Below are positions 32,892 to 43,067 of a stretch of DNA of 64,000 nt, piece by piece. Numbering within the stretch: position 1 is the first letter of the stretch; each line of letters begins with the position of its first letter. The DNA is from Rhodococcus triatomae BKS 15-14 (GTDB lineage Bacteria; Actinomycetota; Actinomycetes; Mycobacteriales; Mycobacteriaceae), in assembly GCA_000341795.1 (NCBI GenBank), contig AODO01000040.1, positions 1-64,000 on the forward strand. Direction: 5' to 3'. A model generated the notes under the pieces. It saw nothing but the letters and a program-made list of their open reading frames with translations, was not told where the DNA came from and did not search any database. The position numbers were made by a program, and so were the translations under genes.

Positions 32892-35081
32892 GTGAGTGCA
32901 GACAGCATGGGTGGGACGTCGTCCCCCGTCTCCCGGTCCGGTTCCTCGGCGCGGACGGTCGACGCGCAGCAGCGTCCCGCGCAGCGCTCGGTGCGATCGA
33001 GTATGGAGATCTCGCCCGAAGCGATGTTGCCTCTGCTCGGTTCGACGGACGAGAACCTCAAGGCCCTCGAACGCGCGCTCGCCGCCGACATCCACGCCCG
33101 CGGCAACACCCTCACCTTCACCGGTGCCGCAGCCGACGTCGCTCTCGCCGAACGGGTCGTCAGCGAACTCGTCGCCCTGGTCGGCAAGGGTCAGGCCCTC
33201 ACCCCGGATGCGGTGCGCCGCAGCATCTCGATGATGACCGACGGCGCGGGCGAGTCGCCTGCCGAGGTGCTGAGCCTCGACATCCTGTCCCGGCGGGGCA
33301 GGACGATCCGCCCGAAGACGGTCAACCAGAAGCGGTACGTCGACGCGATCGACGCCAACACCATCGTGTTCGGCATCGGTCCCGCGGGTACCGGCAAGAC
33401 GTACCTGGCGATGGCGAAGGCCGTGCAGGCGTTGCAGAGCAAGAACGTCAGCCGGATCATCCTCACGCGCCCGGCGGTCGAGGCCGGCGAACGGCTCGGC
33501 TTCCTGCCCGGAACGCTGCACGAGAAGATCGACCCGTACCTGCGGCCGCTGCACGACGCGCTGCACGACATGATGGACCCCGAGGCGATCCCGAAGCTGA
33601 TGCAGGCGGGCGTGATCGAGGTCGCCCCGCTGGCGTACATGCGCGGCCGGGCGCAGCCTTTGTCCACCAACGTTCTGACCCCTGAGGGTTTTCGCAGGAT
33701 CGGCGACGTGAAGGTCGGTGATTCGGTGATCGGGTCAGACGGACGACCGACCGAGGTCCTCGGTGTCTACCCCCAGGGATTCAAGGACATCGTGCGGGTG
33801 ACCGCTCAGGACGGGGCGTCCACGCTCTGCTCGACCGATCACCTGTGGTCGGTGTACACGCGTGACGACCGCAGACGTGGCAAGGGTCCTCGTGTGCTCG
33901 AAGCCAAGGAGATGATCGGGAACCTCCGTGCCGCGCACTACCACCGCTACGAGCTCCCGATGCTCTCGGCGCCGGTGACGTTCGACGCGACGCCGGTGCC
34001 GATGGATCCTTACGCACTCGGGTTGATGCTGGGTGACGGATGTATGGCCGGTGTGACGACGCCGAGCTACACCACCGCAGATCCGGAGTTGATCGAGGCG
34101 CTCGTCGCGGCCATTCCCGGTATCGTGGCGCGTCGCAAGTCGGACGTGGACTACGTTCTGAACCGCATCACGACGCCGGGCGAGGTCATCACCATCGAGA
34201 ATCCCGTCACCTACGCCATGCGGGTGCTGGGCCTGTGGGGCACGAAGTCACCGACCAAGTTCGTTCCGGCGGAGTACTTGCACAATTCGGCCAGTGTGCG
34301 GCTCGCGGTGTTGCAGGGACTTCTCGACTCCGACGGTGGACCGGTTGGCCAGACCGGGCGTTCCTGTCGCGTCCAATACACGACCGTGTCCGATCGCTTG
34401 CGTGACGACGTCCTGTACCTCGTGCAGTCGTTGGGCGGTGTCGCCTACAGCCGCACCCGCGCCGCCGAGGGTCGGAAGCCCGGACGCGCCCGCGGACGAG
34501 ACGTGGAGTACAGGCACGACGCACACGTCATCGATATTCGTCTGCCGGAAGGGTGCGCGCCGTTCCGGCTCCGACGGAAGGTCGAGAAGTACTCGGTGAC
34601 AAAGCCCAAGTCACCTCGGCGATACATCGAGAGCATCGAATCTGTGGGCACCGAGGAGGCTGTCTGCATCAGCGTCGCGGCAGCAGACTCCCTGTACGTC
34701 ACCGAGGATTTTCTGCTGACCCACAACACCCTGAACGACGCGTTCATCATCCTGGACGAGGCGCAGAACACGACCGCCGAGCAGATGAAGATGTTCCTCA
34801 CCCGGCTCGGATTCGGTTCGAAGATCGTCGTCACCGGTGACGTCACGCAGATCGACCTGCCCGGCGGGCAGCGTTCCGGGCTGCGTGCGGCGAGCGAGAT
34901 CCTCACGGACATCGACGACATCCACTTCGCGGAACTGACGAGCGCCGACGTCGTCCGGCACCGGCTCGTCTCCGACATCGTCGACGCCTACGACCGGTTC
35001 GAGTCCGAGCGGGGCGACGACGTGTCCCTCGGCAACCGGGCGCAGCGCCGCGCGGCGGCCGGTCGCCCCGGGCGCCGGTGA
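32892..35081 (+). CDS. phoH: PhoH-like ATPase precursor containing an intein
   Basis: 729-residue precursor from the GTG at 32892. Extein residues 1-253 and the last 117 residues join to a 370-residue PhoH protein. N-terminal KH-like segment (40-95), Walker A 'GPAGTGKT' at 163-170, and Walker B 'FIILDEAQN' just after the splice point. PhoH2-type proteins with ybeY downstream are linked to RNA processing and ribosome maturation; the mycobacterial PhoH1 is the counterpart. The intein lies between 'AYMRGR' and 'TLNDAF', separating Walker A from Walker B, so the precursor should be inactive until spliced. Confidence 0.93.
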   Translation: MSADSMGGTSSPVSRSGSSARTVDAQQRPAQRSVRSSMEISPEAMLPLLGSTDENLKALERALAADIHARGNTLTFTGAAADVALAERVVSELVALVGKGQALTPDAVRRSISMMTDGAGESPAEVLSLDILSRRGRTIRPKTVNQKRYVDAIDANTIVFGIGPAGTGKTYLAMAKAVQALQSKNVSRIILTRPAVEAGERLGFLPGTLHEKIDPYLRPLHDALHDMMDPEAIPKLMQAGVIEVAPLAYMRGRAQPLSTNVLTPEGFRRIGDVKVGDSVIGSDGRPTEVLGVYPQGFKDIVRVTAQDGASTLCSTDHLWSVYTRDDRRRGKGPRVLEAKEMIGNLRAAHYHRYELPMLSAPVTFDATPVPMDPYALGLMLGDGCMAGVTTPSYTTADPELIEALVAAIPGIVARRKSDVDYVLNRITTPGEVITIENPVTYAMRVLGLWGTKSPTKFVPAEYLHNSASVRLAVLQGLLDSDGGPVGQTGRSCRVQYTTVSDRLRDDVLYLVQSLGGVAYSRTRAAEGRKPGRARGRDVEYRHDAHVIDIRLPEGCAPFRLRRKVEKYSVTKPKSPRRYIESIESVGTEEAVCISVAAADSLYVTEDFLLTHNTLNDAFIILDEAQNTTAEQMKMFLTRLGFGSKIVVTGDVTQIDLPGGQRSGLRAASEILTDIDDIHFAELTSADVVRHRLVSDIVDAYDRFESERGDDVSLGNRAQRRAAAGRPGRR
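33651..34727 (+). other. Class 3-type intein with LAGLIDADG homing endonuclease
   Basis: 359 residues in frame within phoH. It begins with Ala ('AQPLSTNVL'), not Cys or Ser, and ends 'LLTHN' before a Thr +1. The class 3 'WCT' set is present: Trp66 in block B ('STDHLW'), Cys339 in block F ('AVCISVAAADSLYV'), Thr357 before His-Asn. Class 3 inteins use the block F cysteine as first nucleophile instead of residue 1. A homing endonuclease is inserted: 'YALGLMLGDG' (121-130) and 'LQGLLDSDGG' (221-230) are the two LAGLIDADG-type helices with acidic residues. Whether nuclease and splicing are active cannot be judged from sequence, but all key residues are intact. Confidence 0.9.
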
Positions 35082-35186
35082 CCGGTTTCCGCAGCGGGCC
35101 GCACTACAGTTGAACCCCCACACAGTCACCGGACGTCACGGCGCGATCGCGACCCGCGGAGCACGGTCCCGAGGAGAAACGCACAG

Positions 35187-35729
35187 ATGAGCATCGAGGT
35201 ATCCAACGAGTCCGGGATGGACGTCTCCGAGTCGGAGTTGGTGAGCGTCGCCCGGTTCGTCATCTCCCGGATGGACGTGCACCCGGCGGCCGAGCTGTCG
35301 ATGGTGCTCGTCGACCTCGACACGATGGCGGACCTCCACATGCGGTGGATGGACCTCCCCGGCCCCACCGACGTGATGTCCTTCCCGATGGACGAACTCG
35401 AGCCCGGCGGCCGCCCCGACGCCCCCGAGCCGGGTCCGGCGATGCTCGGTGACATCGTCCTGTGCCCGGCGTTCGCCGCCGACCAGGCCGCGAAGGCGGG
35501 TCACTCCACCGCGCACGAACTGGCGTTGCTCACCGTCCACGGCGTGCTGCACCTGCTCGGCTACGACCACGCCGAGCCGGAGGAGGAGAAGGAGATGTTC
35601 GCGCTCCAGAACAGTCTCCTCGCCGAGTGGTACGACGACGTCGCGCGTCAGGAGCGCGACGCCGAACTCGCCGCCCGCGACAGCAGGCTCCTCGGCAAGA
35701 CCGGGTTCGTCGACCGGCCCGAGCCGTGA
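35187..35729 (+). CDS. ybeY: Endoribonuclease/rRNA maturation factor YbeY
   Basis: 180 residues. The zinc motif H-x3-H-x5-H is seen in '[11 protein letters not shown]', preceded by 'HELALLTV'. '[11 protein letters not shown]' is the conserved substrate-side segment. It acts in 16S rRNA 3'-end maturation and 70S quality control. Standard position after phoH; the downstream membrane protein gene begins 34 nt after its stop. Confidence 0.95.
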   Translation: MSIEVSNESGMDVSESELVSVARFVISRMDVHPAAELSMVLVDLDTMADLHMRWMDLPGPTDVMSFPMDELEPGGRPDAPEPGPAMLGDIVLCPAFAADQAAKAGHSTAHELALLTVHGVLHLLGYDHAEPEEEKEMFALQNSLLAEWYDDVARQERDAELAARDSRLLGKTGFVDRPEP

Positions 35730-35763
35730 CCCCCGACGCGGCCCGAACGGTGAGCGAGCGCCC

Positions 35764-37107
35764 GTGACCGGCGCTGCTGCCCTGCTCATCCTCTCCGCTG
35801 TCCTCCTCGTGCTCCTCGGTGGCGTGTTCGCCGCCCTCGATTCCGCGCTGAACACGGTGTCGCCCGCGCGGGTCGAGGAGATGGCGAAGGACGAACGCCC
35901 GGGCGCGAACCGACTGCTCGCCGTCGTCGAGGATCGTCCCCGATACGTGAATCTGACGGTGCTGCTGCGCATCACCGCCGAGATCAGCGCCACCGTCCTG
36001 CTCGCCGGTGGACTGTTGACGATGCTCTCGACCGGCTGGGCACTCGCGTCCACCGCGGTCGTGATGGTGCTCGTGAACTACGTCGCCATCGGAGTCGGGC
36101 CGCGCACGATCGGCAGGCAGCACGCGTACTCGATCTCGCTCGCCGGTGCCCTGCCGGTCCAGGCGCTCGGTGTGCTGCTGAGCCCGATCAGCCGCCTGCT
36201 CATCCTCGTCGGCAACGCGCTCACCCCGGGCAAGGGATTCCGGAACGGCCCGTTCGCGTCGGAGATCGAACTGCGCGAACTCGTCGACCTCGCGCAGGAG
36301 CGTGGCGTCGTGGCCGACGAGGAGCGACGCATGATCCAGTCGGTCTTCGAACTCGGCGACACCCCCGCCCGCGAGGTGATGGTGCCGCGGCCGGAGATGG
36401 TGTGGATCGAGGCCGACAAGTCCGCGGGCCAGGCCACGTCGCTCGCGGTGCGCAGCGGGCACTCGCGCATCCCCGTGATCGGCGAGAACGTCGACGACGT
36501 CCTCGGCGTCGTGTACCTCAAGGACCTGGTCGACAAGACGTACCACTCCACCGACGGCGGCCGCGGTGTCGCCGTCGCCGAGGTGATGCGTCCCGCTGTG
36601 TTCGTGCCCGACTCGAAGCCGCTCGACAGTCTGCTCGCGGAGATGCAGCGGGACCGCAACCACATGGCGTTGCTCGTCGACGAGTACGGCGGCATCGCCG
36701 GGCTCGTCACCATCGAGGACGTCATCGAGGAGATCGTCGGCGAGATCGCCGACGAGTACGACACCGACGAGATCCCGCCCGTCGAGGACCTCGAGGACGG
36801 CCGTTACCGACTGTCGGCGCGTCTGCCGCTCGAGGACCTGGCCGAACTGTTCGACATCGAGATGGACAGCGACGAGGTCGACACCGTCGGCGGACTCGTC
36901 GGCTACGAACTCGGCCGGGTACCGCTGCCCGGTTCCGAGGTCGTGGTTGCCGTCCGCGACGCGACGGCAGGTCGTGACGCCCCGCCCGAGAGCCTCGTGT
37001 TGCGCGCCGAGGGCGGCGGTGACATGCGTGGACGCGTGCGCATCACCACGGTGCTCGCCTGGCGCGTACCCCACACCGACGAGACCGACACCCAGGAGTC
37101 CGCATGA
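35764..37107 (+). CDS. CNNM/CorC-like membrane protein with CBS pair
   Basis: 447 residues from the GTG at 35764. N-terminal DUF21/CNNM transmembrane domain (about four TM segments, residues 1-140), then two CBS domains ('[10 protein letters not shown]', '[10 protein letters not shown]', '[24 protein letters not shown]') and a C-terminal CorC/HlyC transporter-associated domain ending near residue 420. Members are linked to Mg2+/Co2+ efflux; older names call them hemolysins. Stop overlaps the era start as ATGA. Confidence 0.9.
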   Translation: MTGAAALLILSAVLLVLLGGVFAALDSALNTVSPARVEEMAKDERPGANRLLAVVEDRPRYVNLTVLLRITAEISATVLLAGGLLTMLSTGWALASTAVVMVLVNYVAIGVGPRTIGRQHAYSISLAGALPVQALGVLLSPISRLLILVGNALTPGKGFRNGPFASEIELRELVDLAQERGVVADEERRMIQSVFELGDTPAREVMVPRPEMVWIEADKSAGQATSLAVRSGHSRIPVIGENVDDVLGVVYLKDLVDKTYHSTDGGRGVAVAEVMRPAVFVPDSKPLDSLLAEMQRDRNHMALLVDEYGGIAGLVTIEDVIEEIVGEIADEYDTDEIPPVEDLEDGRYRLSARLPLEDLAELFDIEMDSDEVDTVGGLVGYELGRVPLPGSEVVVAVRDATAGRDAPPESLVLRAEGGGDMRGRVRITTVLAWRVPHTDETDTQESA

Positions 37108-38021
37108 CCGCAACCGAATTCCGTTCCGGCTTCGTCTGTTTCGTCGGCCGGCCGAACACCGGGAAGTCGACACTGACCAACGCTCTGGTCGGCAGCAAGA
37201 TCGCGATCACCTCGTCGCGGCCGCAGACCACGCGGCACACGATCCGGGGCATCGTGCACCGCGAGCACACCCAGCTGATCCTCGTGGACACACCGGGACT
37301 GCACCGGCCCCGCACTCTGCTCGGGCAGCGGCTCAACGACCTGGTCCGCGACACCTACTCGGAGGTCGACGCGATCGGGTTGTGCATCCCCGCGGACGAG
37401 AAGATCGGGCCCGGCGACCGGTGGATCCTCGAGCAGGTCCGGCAGGTCGCGCCGCGGACGACGCTGCTCGGCATCGTGACCAAGATCGACAAGGTGACGA
37501 AGGACCAACTCGCACACCAGCTGATGGCGGTGTCCCAGTTGCTCGGACCGGACACCGACGTGGTTCCGGTGTCCGCGAGCTCGGGGGAGCAGGTCGAGGT
37601 GCTCGTCGACGTCCTCGCCTCGCACATGGAGGAGGGTCCCGCCTTCTACCCGGACGGCGAGCTCACCGACGAGCCCGAGGAGACGCTGATGGCCGAGTTG
37701 ATCCGCGAGGCGGCGCTCGAAGGGCTCGGCGACGAACTGCCGCACTCGCTCGCCGTGGTGATCGAGGAGGTCACCGAGCGGGAGGGCCGCACCGAGAAGC
37801 AGGGCGAGCTCCTCGACGTGCACGCCCTGCTGTACGTGGAACGGCCCAGCCAGAAGGGCATCGTGATCGGCAAGGGCGGTGCCCGGCTGCGCGAGGTCGG
37901 CACCCGGGCCCGCACTCAGATCGAGAAGCTGCTCGGCGTCAAGATCTACCTGGATCTGCACGTGAAGGTCGCCAAGGACTGGCAGCGGGACCCGAAGCAG
38001 CTGGGACGCCTCGGCTTCTAG
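37104..38021 (+). CDS. era: GTPase Era
   Basis: 305 residues. G1 'GRPNTGKST' at 15-23, G3 'VDTPG', G4 'TKID', and a C-terminal KH domain with '[19 protein letters not shown]'. Era binds the 3' end of 16S rRNA and chaperones 30S assembly, working with YbeY encoded two genes upstream. Translationally coupled to the CBS protein. Confidence 0.96.
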   Translation: MTATEFRSGFVCFVGRPNTGKSTLTNALVGSKIAITSSRPQTTRHTIRGIVHREHTQLILVDTPGLHRPRTLLGQRLNDLVRDTYSEVDAIGLCIPADEKIGPGDRWILEQVRQVAPRTTLLGIVTKIDKVTKDQLAHQLMAVSQLLGPDTDVVPVSASSGEQVEVLVDVLASHMEEGPAFYPDGELTDEPEETLMAELIREAALEGLGDELPHSLAVVIEEVTEREGRTEKQGELLDVHALLYVERPSQKGIVIGKGGARLREVGTRARTQIEKLLGVKIYLDLHVKVAKDWQRDPKQLGRLGF

Positions 38022-38122
38022 GTCGCCGTACGTCTCGACTCGAGACGACGCAGCGACGAGTCCTCGTCCGGATCGAGGTCTACCCTCCTGGGAGGGCATC
38101 CGAATCTCACCCAGGAGACGGC

Positions 38123-38767
38123 ATGGGACTCATCGACATCGAGTTGTTCACCACCCTCGACCTCGTTGCGCAGGCACCTGGCGGGCCGGAGGAGGATCCG
38201 GACGGATTCCCGTTCGGTGGCTGGCAGGCGCCTCTGCTGGACGAGGTGGCCGGCGGGCAGGTCGCTGCGGCGTACGAGGGCACGGACGCCCTCCTGCTCG
38301 GCCGACGAACGTACGACATCTTCGCCGCGTACTGGCCCCGTCAGGAAGGCGGCGCGGACAACGATTTCGCGACGCTCTTCAACCGGATCCCGAAGTACGT
38401 GGCGTCCCGCGGTCGACCGGATCTCCCGTGGGCGGGCTCGACGCAGCTGGGCCCGGATCTGGTGACCGCAGTGCGTGAGCTCCGGGACCGACACGACCAC
38501 GTCAAGGTCGTCGGAAGCGTGAACCTGGTGCAGACCCTCCTGCGCGAGAAGCTCTACGACCGTCTCGACCTCTGGGTGCATCCGATCGTTCTCGGCGTCG
38601 GCAAGAAGTTGTTCGACGGTGGCGCGGTGCCCACCAACCTCACTCTCCTCGAACCTCCGGTGGCCGGTCCGAAAGGCACCGTGTACCTGCGTTACGGGCT
38701 CGCCGAGGGACTGCCGCGGACAGGTGACATGGCTGCCCCCGACCGTGGCCTCGGAGGGGGCGACTGA
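38123..38767 (+). CDS. Dihydrofolate-reductase/RibD-fold family protein
   Basis: 214 residues from the ATG at 38123 (AGGAG 9 nt upstream). 'MGLIDIELFTTLDLVAQAPGG' and 'LLLGRRTYDIFAAYWP', and later 'VKVVGSVNLVQTLL' and 'HPIVLGVGKKLF', are hallmarks of the RibD C-terminal/DHFR-like YwjB group that bind NADPH. Physiological substrate unknown; many such genes are accessory reductases. It stands alone between era and a TetR gene. Confidence 0.85.
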   Translation: MGLIDIELFTTLDLVAQAPGGPEEDPDGFPFGGWQAPLLDEVAGGQVAAAYEGTDALLLGRRTYDIFAAYWPRQEGGADNDFATLFNRIPKYVASRGRPDLPWAGSTQLGPDLVTAVRELRDRHDHVKVVGSVNLVQTLLREKLYDRLDLWVHPIVLGVGKKLFDGGAVPTNLTLLEPPVAGPKGTVYLRYGLAEGLPRTGDMAAPDRGLGGGD

Positions 38768-38787
38768 CGCAGGCCGGGCGTGTGGGG

Positions 38788-39351
38788 TCAGCCGGCGGCG
38801 AGCAGTCGGAGGATCGCGGCCGAGACGTCCTGCGGTACGCCGGTTGCCACCCGCCGCAGTTGCAGACCGGCGATGGTCGCGACGAGTGTCGAGGCGACCG
38901 CGCGGGCGTCGGGAACTCCGAGCGCTTCGAGGATCGTCACCGTCAGGGTGTCGTAGGCGGCGAAGCACTCGCCTGCGGCGGCCTGCAGCGACGCGTCGCG
39001 CCCGGCCTGGATGTAGAGCTCGAACGGAGCGAGGCGTTCGGCGGACCACCCGAGGTCGCGTACTACCTGCTGGGTGAGCGAGGCGGCGTCGGCGACGCTG
39101 AGCCCGCGGTCCCGGTAACCCTCGGCGAGTTCGGTCAGCCGGGCCGTCTCGTCGGTGACGAATCCGAGCATCGCGTCGCGCAGCATGTCGCCCTGGGTGG
39201 GGAAGTGGTACGTGATCGAGCCGAGCGACACCTTCGCCTGTGCGGCGATGCGGCGGTTCGTCACCGCAGAGACGCCGTCCGTACCGATCACGTGCAGCAC
39301 CGCCTGCAGGATCCGCTCCCGCACGGACGCGACGGCGACGGGCTCGCTCAC
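38788..39351 (-). CDS. TetR-family regulator, paired with amidase
   Basis: 187 residues from the GTG at 39351, one base after the amidase stop, so co-transcribed with it. HTH 'NRRIAAQAKVSLGSITYHF' within an N-terminal 'VRERILQAVLHVIGTDGVSAV'. The likely operator is the perfect palindrome at 40834-40849 in front of the amidase, implying autoregulation of the two-gene operon. Confidence 0.82.
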   Translation of the reverse strand: MSEPVAVASVRERILQAVLHVIGTDGVSAVTNRRIAAQAKVSLGSITYHFPTQGDMLRDAMLGFVTDETARLTELAEGYRDRGLSVADAASLTQQVVRDLGWSAERLAPFELYIQAGRDASLQAAAGECFAAYDTLTVTILEALGVPDARAVASTLVATIAGLQLRRVATGVPQDVSAAILRLLAAG

Positions 39352-39352
39352 C

Positions 39353-40828
39353 TCACCACCACCGAGCGGGGACTGCTGTGTCCCAATGCAATTCGCGTTC
39401 CAGCTGCGCCGCGAGCGAGACCAGGAGCGGCTCGCCGGACTCGTGACCCATCAGCTGAACGCCGCGGGGGAGGCCGTCGTCGGTGAACCCGGCGGGCACG
39501 TTGACGCTCGGCCAGCCGAGCACGTTCCACGGCCACGCGTAGGGACACGCCGCCGTGATGGCCTTGTCGGTGGCGTAGTGGCCGATCCCGTCGATCGCGT
39601 CGACGAGCGGCGGCGGTGTCGCGGTCGTCGGGGCGAGGACGACGTCGTATTCGGTGAAGATCGCGCCGACCCGTCGCCGGATTCGTGGTTCGGCGGCGCG
39701 TGCCGCGCGCAGCGGCAGACCACCGAGCAGTCGCCCGGTGCGTGCATTGGCGAGCGTGCGGGGATCGAGGAGGGCCGGGTCGGGTACCCGTCCGCGCCAG
39801 TCCTCCAGGCCGGCGAGTGATCGGGGAAGGAAGTTGGCGCCCAACAGGGTCCCGTAGTCGGGGTCGGCGACGGTCACCTCGTGCCCGAGTCGGCGGAGCG
39901 TGTGGGCGACGGACCCGAGTGCGTCGAGAAGGTCCGGATGCAGCGCGGTCGGGGTCGCGGTGAACGGCAGCCTTGTCGAGAGTGCGATCCGCAGCGGCCC
40001 GGGCTCGCGGTCGACGGCGTCGCGCACGGACACCGGCGCGGGCGTGTGCAGGTCGCCTTCGTGGGAACCGGACACCAGGTCCAGCAGGAGCGCCGCGTCC
40101 GCGACGGTGCGGGCGAGCGGCCCGATGACCGTGATGCCGTTGAACGCCTCCGGGTCCGGCCAGGTGGAGATCCGTCCACGCTGCGGCTTGATTCCCACGA
40201 GGTTGGTCCAGGCCGCGGGGATGCGAATGGATCCTGCGCCGTCGGAGCCGAGGGCCGCGGGGACCAGTCCGGCCGCGACCGCGGCCGCGGTGCCACCCGA
40301 GGAACCGCCGGGTGTCCGGTCCCGTGCCCACGGGTTGCGGGTGTGACCGAAGCTGCCGCCGGTGAAGGGCCATTGGCCGAGTTCGGGACTGTGGGTCTTG
40401 CCGACGATCACCGCGCCGGCCTCGCGGAGCCTGCGGACGACCTCGGAGTCGGCGGTCTTGGCGGGGAAGTCGCCGGCGCAGCCGAAGGCGGTCGGCTCGC
40501 CGGCCACGTCGACATCGTCCTTGACCGCGATCGGCACGCCGAGCAGCGGGAGTCGCTCGCCTGCGGCGAGCCGGCGGTCCGCCTCGTCTGCCTCGGCGAG
40601 CGCGGCTGCACGGCGAACCACCTTGAACGCGTTCAGCGTGGCCTGACTGGCGGCGATCGCGTCGAGGCTGCGGGTGACCATCGCCACCGACGTGGTGTCT
40701 CCCGCCGCCAGCGACCGCGCGCACTCCTCGAGCGTCGGCCACGTGACGGTGTCCCCGGTGCGGCCGGACCCCTCGTTCGCGGCCGCCCCGTGTGCACCCT
40801 GTTGACCGGTGTCAACGCTCATGTCCAT
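39353..40828 (-). CDS. amiA2: Amidase (amidase-signature family), AmiA2-like
   Basis: 491 residues (ATG 40828; ATG 40822, 'MSVDTG', is an equally good start behind GGGGGA). Catalytic triad of the amidase signature family: Lys103 ('AVKDDVDV'), cis-Ser in 'TPGGSSGGT' (176/177), nucleophile Ser200 in 'GSDGAGSIRIPAA'. Hydrolyses an amide to acid and ammonia; substrate range unknown. Position next to recO and era matches M. tuberculosis amiA2 (Rv2363), also divergent from recO. Confidence 0.9.
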   Translation of the reverse strand: MDMSVDTGQQGAHGAAANEGSGRTGDTVTWPTLEECARSLAAGDTTSVAMVTRSLDAIAASQATLNAFKVVRRAAALAEADEADRRLAAGERLPLLGVPIAVKDDVDVAGEPTAFGCAGDFPAKTADSEVVRRLREAGAVIVGKTHSPELGQWPFTGGSFGHTRNPWARDRTPGGSSGGTAAAVAAGLVPAALGSDGAGSIRIPAAWTNLVGIKPQRGRISTWPDPEAFNGITVIGPLARTVADAALLLDLVSGSHEGDLHTPAPVSVRDAVDREPGPLRIALSTRLPFTATPTALHPDLLDALGSVAHTLRRLGHEVTVADPDYGTLLGANFLPRSLAGLEDWRGRVPDPALLDPRTLANARTGRLLGGLPLRAARAAEPRIRRRVGAIFTEYDVVLAPTTATPPPLVDAIDGIGHYATDKAITAACPYAWPWNVLGWPSVNVPAGFTDDGLPRGVQLMGHESGEPLLVSLAAQLERELHWDTAVPARWW

Positions 40829-40833
40829 CCCCC

Positions 40834-40849
40834 GTTCGTTCGAACGAAC
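40834..40849. promoter_or_regulatory. Perfect 16-bp palindrome, amidase/TetR operator
   Basis: GTTCGTTCGAACGAAC is perfectly self-complementary. On the minus strand TACTGT (40853-40848) fits a -10 box, so the dyad covers the expected transcription start of the amidase operon, an ideal repressor site. Confidence 0.75.
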
Positions 40850-40977
40850 AGTAACCCGACGGGATGGCGCAGCGTGCGGTTTCCGCCGGAGCGGTCCGAG
40901 GCGTGGGTCCGCTTCGGCCGGTGCGACATGGTCTCGGCGTGACCGGGGGAGTCGGTGCCGCGTGGGACAATCACGTC

Positions 40978-41787
40978 GTGAGGTTGTACCGGGATCATGC
41001 CGTCGTGCTCCGCCAGCACAAGCTGGGCGAGGCCGATCGCATCGTCACCCTCCTCACCAGGCAGTACGGGCTGGTCCGCGCCGTGGCCAAGGGGGTCCGC
41101 CGCACCAAGTCGAAGTTCGGGGCGCGGCTCGAGCCGTTCGCCCATGTCGATGTCCAGCTCTACCCCGGGCGCAGCCTCGACGTGATCACCCAGGTGCAGA
41201 CGCTCGACGCGTTCGCGACCGACATCGTCGACGACTACGGCCGCTACACCACCGCCTGCGCGATCCTGGAGACCGCCGAGCGGCTGTCCGGGGAGGAACG
41301 GGCACCCGCGCCCCGCCTGCACAGGCTGACGGTCGGTGCTCTGCGCGCGGTCAGCGACCAGGTCCGCCCGCCCGAACTGGTCCTCGACGCCTTCCTGCTC
41401 CGCGCGATGGGATTCGCCGGCTGGGCTCCCGCGGTCGACGAGTGCGCCCGCTGCGCCGCGCCCGGCCCGCACCGCGCGTTCCACGTCGCGGCCGGGGGAG
41501 CGGTGTGCGTGCACTGCCGTCCGCCCGGCGCGGCCACACCGTCGCCCGGCGTGCTCGACCTGATGGCCGCCCTGGAACGGGGGGACTGGGCGTTCGCCGA
41601 GTCCGTCGCGCCCGGGGCGCGGTCGCAGGCGTCCGGTCTGGTCGCCGCGCACCTGCAGTGGCATCTGGAACGGCAGTTGCGGACGCTGCCGTTGATCGAG
41701 CGGGCGCGGCCGCATGCCGTCGTCGAGGGGGCCGTCGGGCAGGATGAAGGGCGTGATCCGACGCCGCGCACCGCAAGCCTCGCCTGA
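40978..41787 (+). CDS. recO: DNA repair protein RecO
   Basis: 269 residues from the GTG at 40978. GACAAT ends 6 nt before it, suggesting a leaderless transcript. N-terminal OB fold ('[20 protein letters not shown]'), then a helical domain and zinc site C156-x2-C159 and C177-x2-C180. RecO loads RecA onto SSB-coated DNA with RecR. Its last 44 bp overlap the uppS start. Confidence 0.94.
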   Translation: MRLYRDHAVVLRQHKLGEADRIVTLLTRQYGLVRAVAKGVRRTKSKFGARLEPFAHVDVQLYPGRSLDVITQVQTLDAFATDIVDDYGRYTTACAILETAERLSGEERAPAPRLHRLTVGALRAVSDQVRPPELVLDAFLLRAMGFAGWAPAVDECARCAAPGPHRAFHVAAGGAVCVHCRPPGAATPSPGVLDLMAALERGDWAFAESVAPGARSQASGLVAAHLQWHLERQLRTLPLIERARPHAVVEGAVGQDEGRDPTPRTASLA

Positions 41788-42550
41788 CCGGGAGATCCGT
41801 CCCCCCAGCCCGCACCCGTCCGGCGCGCGTGCGCCGATCATCCAGCCCGAGCTGATTCCCCGGCACGTTGCGCTGGTCATGGACGGTAACGGCCGGTGGG
41901 CCCAGGACCGTGGACTGCCCCGGACCGCCGGCCACGAGCGTGGCGAGGCCGTCCTGATGGACTCCGTCGAGGGGTGCATCGAGGTCGGGGTGAAGTGGCT
42001 GTCGGCCTACGCCTTCTCCACCGAGAACTGGAAGCGCAGCCCCGAGGAGGTCAAGTTCCTCATGGGGTTCAACCGCGACGTGATCCGGCGCCGTCGTGAC
42101 GAGATGCACGAGATGGGTGTCCGTGTCCGCTGGGCGGGACGCCGGCCGCGGCTGTGGGCGTCGGTGATCCGGGAACTGGAGATCGCCGAGGAGCTGACGA
42201 AGGACAACGACGTCATGACCCTCACCATGTGCGTCAACTACGGCGGCCGCGCCGAGATCGCGGACGCCACGCGGGAGATCGCGCGCCGGGTCGCGGCGGG
42301 GGAGATCAACCCGGAGAAGATCACCGAGGCGACGGTCGCGAAGTACCTCGACGAACCCGACATGCCTGACGTCGACCTCTTCCTGCGGCCGTCGGGCGAA
42401 CTGCGCACCTCCAACTTCCTGATCTGGCAGTCGGCGTACGCGGAGATGGTGTTCCAGCAGAAGCTGTTCCCCGACTTCGACCGCCGGGACCTGTGGGCTG
42501 CCTGTGTCGAGTACGCGTCGCGTGACCGCAGGTTCGGGGGGGTCAAGTGA
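41744..42550 (+). CDS. uppS: Isoprenyl (decaprenyl) diphosphate synthase
   Basis: 268 residues from the ATG at 41744 (GGGCAGG upstream), overlapping recO. '[13 protein letters not shown]' with the catalytic Asp47, '[13 protein letters not shown]', and the terminal '[19 protein letters not shown]' are the cis-prenyltransferase motifs. In mycobacteria the gene after recO (Rv2361c) makes decaprenyl phosphate precursor for cell-wall synthesis, and the same role is likely here. Confidence 0.94.
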   Translation: MKGVIRRRAPQASPDREIRPPSPHPSGARAPIIQPELIPRHVALVMDGNGRWAQDRGLPRTAGHERGEAVLMDSVEGCIEVGVKWLSAYAFSTENWKRSPEEVKFLMGFNRDVIRRRRDEMHEMGVRVRWAGRRPRLWASVIRELEIAEELTKDNDVMTLTMCVNYGGRAEIADATREIARRVAAGEINPEKITEATVAKYLDEPDMPDVDLFLRPSGELRTSNFLIWQSAYAEMVFQQKLFPDFDRRDLWAACVEYASRDRRFGGVK

Positions 42551-42948
42551 GCGAGGAGTCGGCTGCCGAGCTGCAGACCCGGGCACACGCGGCGCTCGCG
42601 CCGTTCGTCGAGGTCTCCGAAACCAGCGACGGCTCATTGGGATTCGAATACGCGGGCGCACTGTGCTCGATGCGGGCGGTGAATCTCGCGCCAGGGCTGG
42701 ACGTGCTGTCGCTGACGGCGGTGCTCGCGTGGGATCGCCCGGTGAGCACCACGCTGCACAAGAAGGTCGCGGCGAAGAACGACTCACTCCAGTTCGGTCT
42801 GGTCTCGGTGATCACCCGTTCCCGGCTGGCCGACGTCATCCTCCGCTACACGTTCCCGGCGGCGGGACTCGAGGACACGGCGCTGACGACGATGCTGTTA
42901 CTTGTGCTGGCCGGCGTCGAGGACAGCAGGCAGGGGCTCATTCCCTGA
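42547..42948 (+). CDS. Conserved protein following uppS (YbjN-like)
   Basis: 133 residues from GTG, overlapping the uppS stop. Content such as '[31 protein letters not shown]' suggests a type III secretion chaperone-like/YbjN fold. Equivalent gene in M. tuberculosis is Rv2360c, a conserved hypothetical. Function unknown. Confidence 0.75.
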   Translation: MSEESAAELQTRAHAALAPFVEVSETSDGSLGFEYAGALCSMRAVNLAPGLDVLSLTAVLAWDRPVSTTLHKKVAAKNDSLQFGLVSVITRSRLADVILRYTFPAAGLEDTALTTMLLLVLAGVEDSRQGLIP

Positions 42949-43067
42949 CGAGCGGCGCTGCCGGGAGGGGCACTGTCGCAGCATGCGAATCGCTGTTAAC
43001 ATCTCTCGGCAGCGATCAGGGGTGGTCGCGACCGGGTTCCACTTCGCTGGTCTAGGGGGCAACGTCG

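Noticed and set aside
33651-34727. Interpreting the extra PhoH sequence as a frameshift or a domain insertion
   Set aside because: The frame is intact and the boundaries fall exactly at a conserved PhoH motif, with intein blocks A, B, F, G and LAGLIDADG motifs.
40801-40816. GTTGAC-N4-GTCAAC dyad within the amidase 5' coding region
   Set aside because: Lies inside coding sequence with only 6-bp arms; the perfect palindrome at 40834 explains regulation better.
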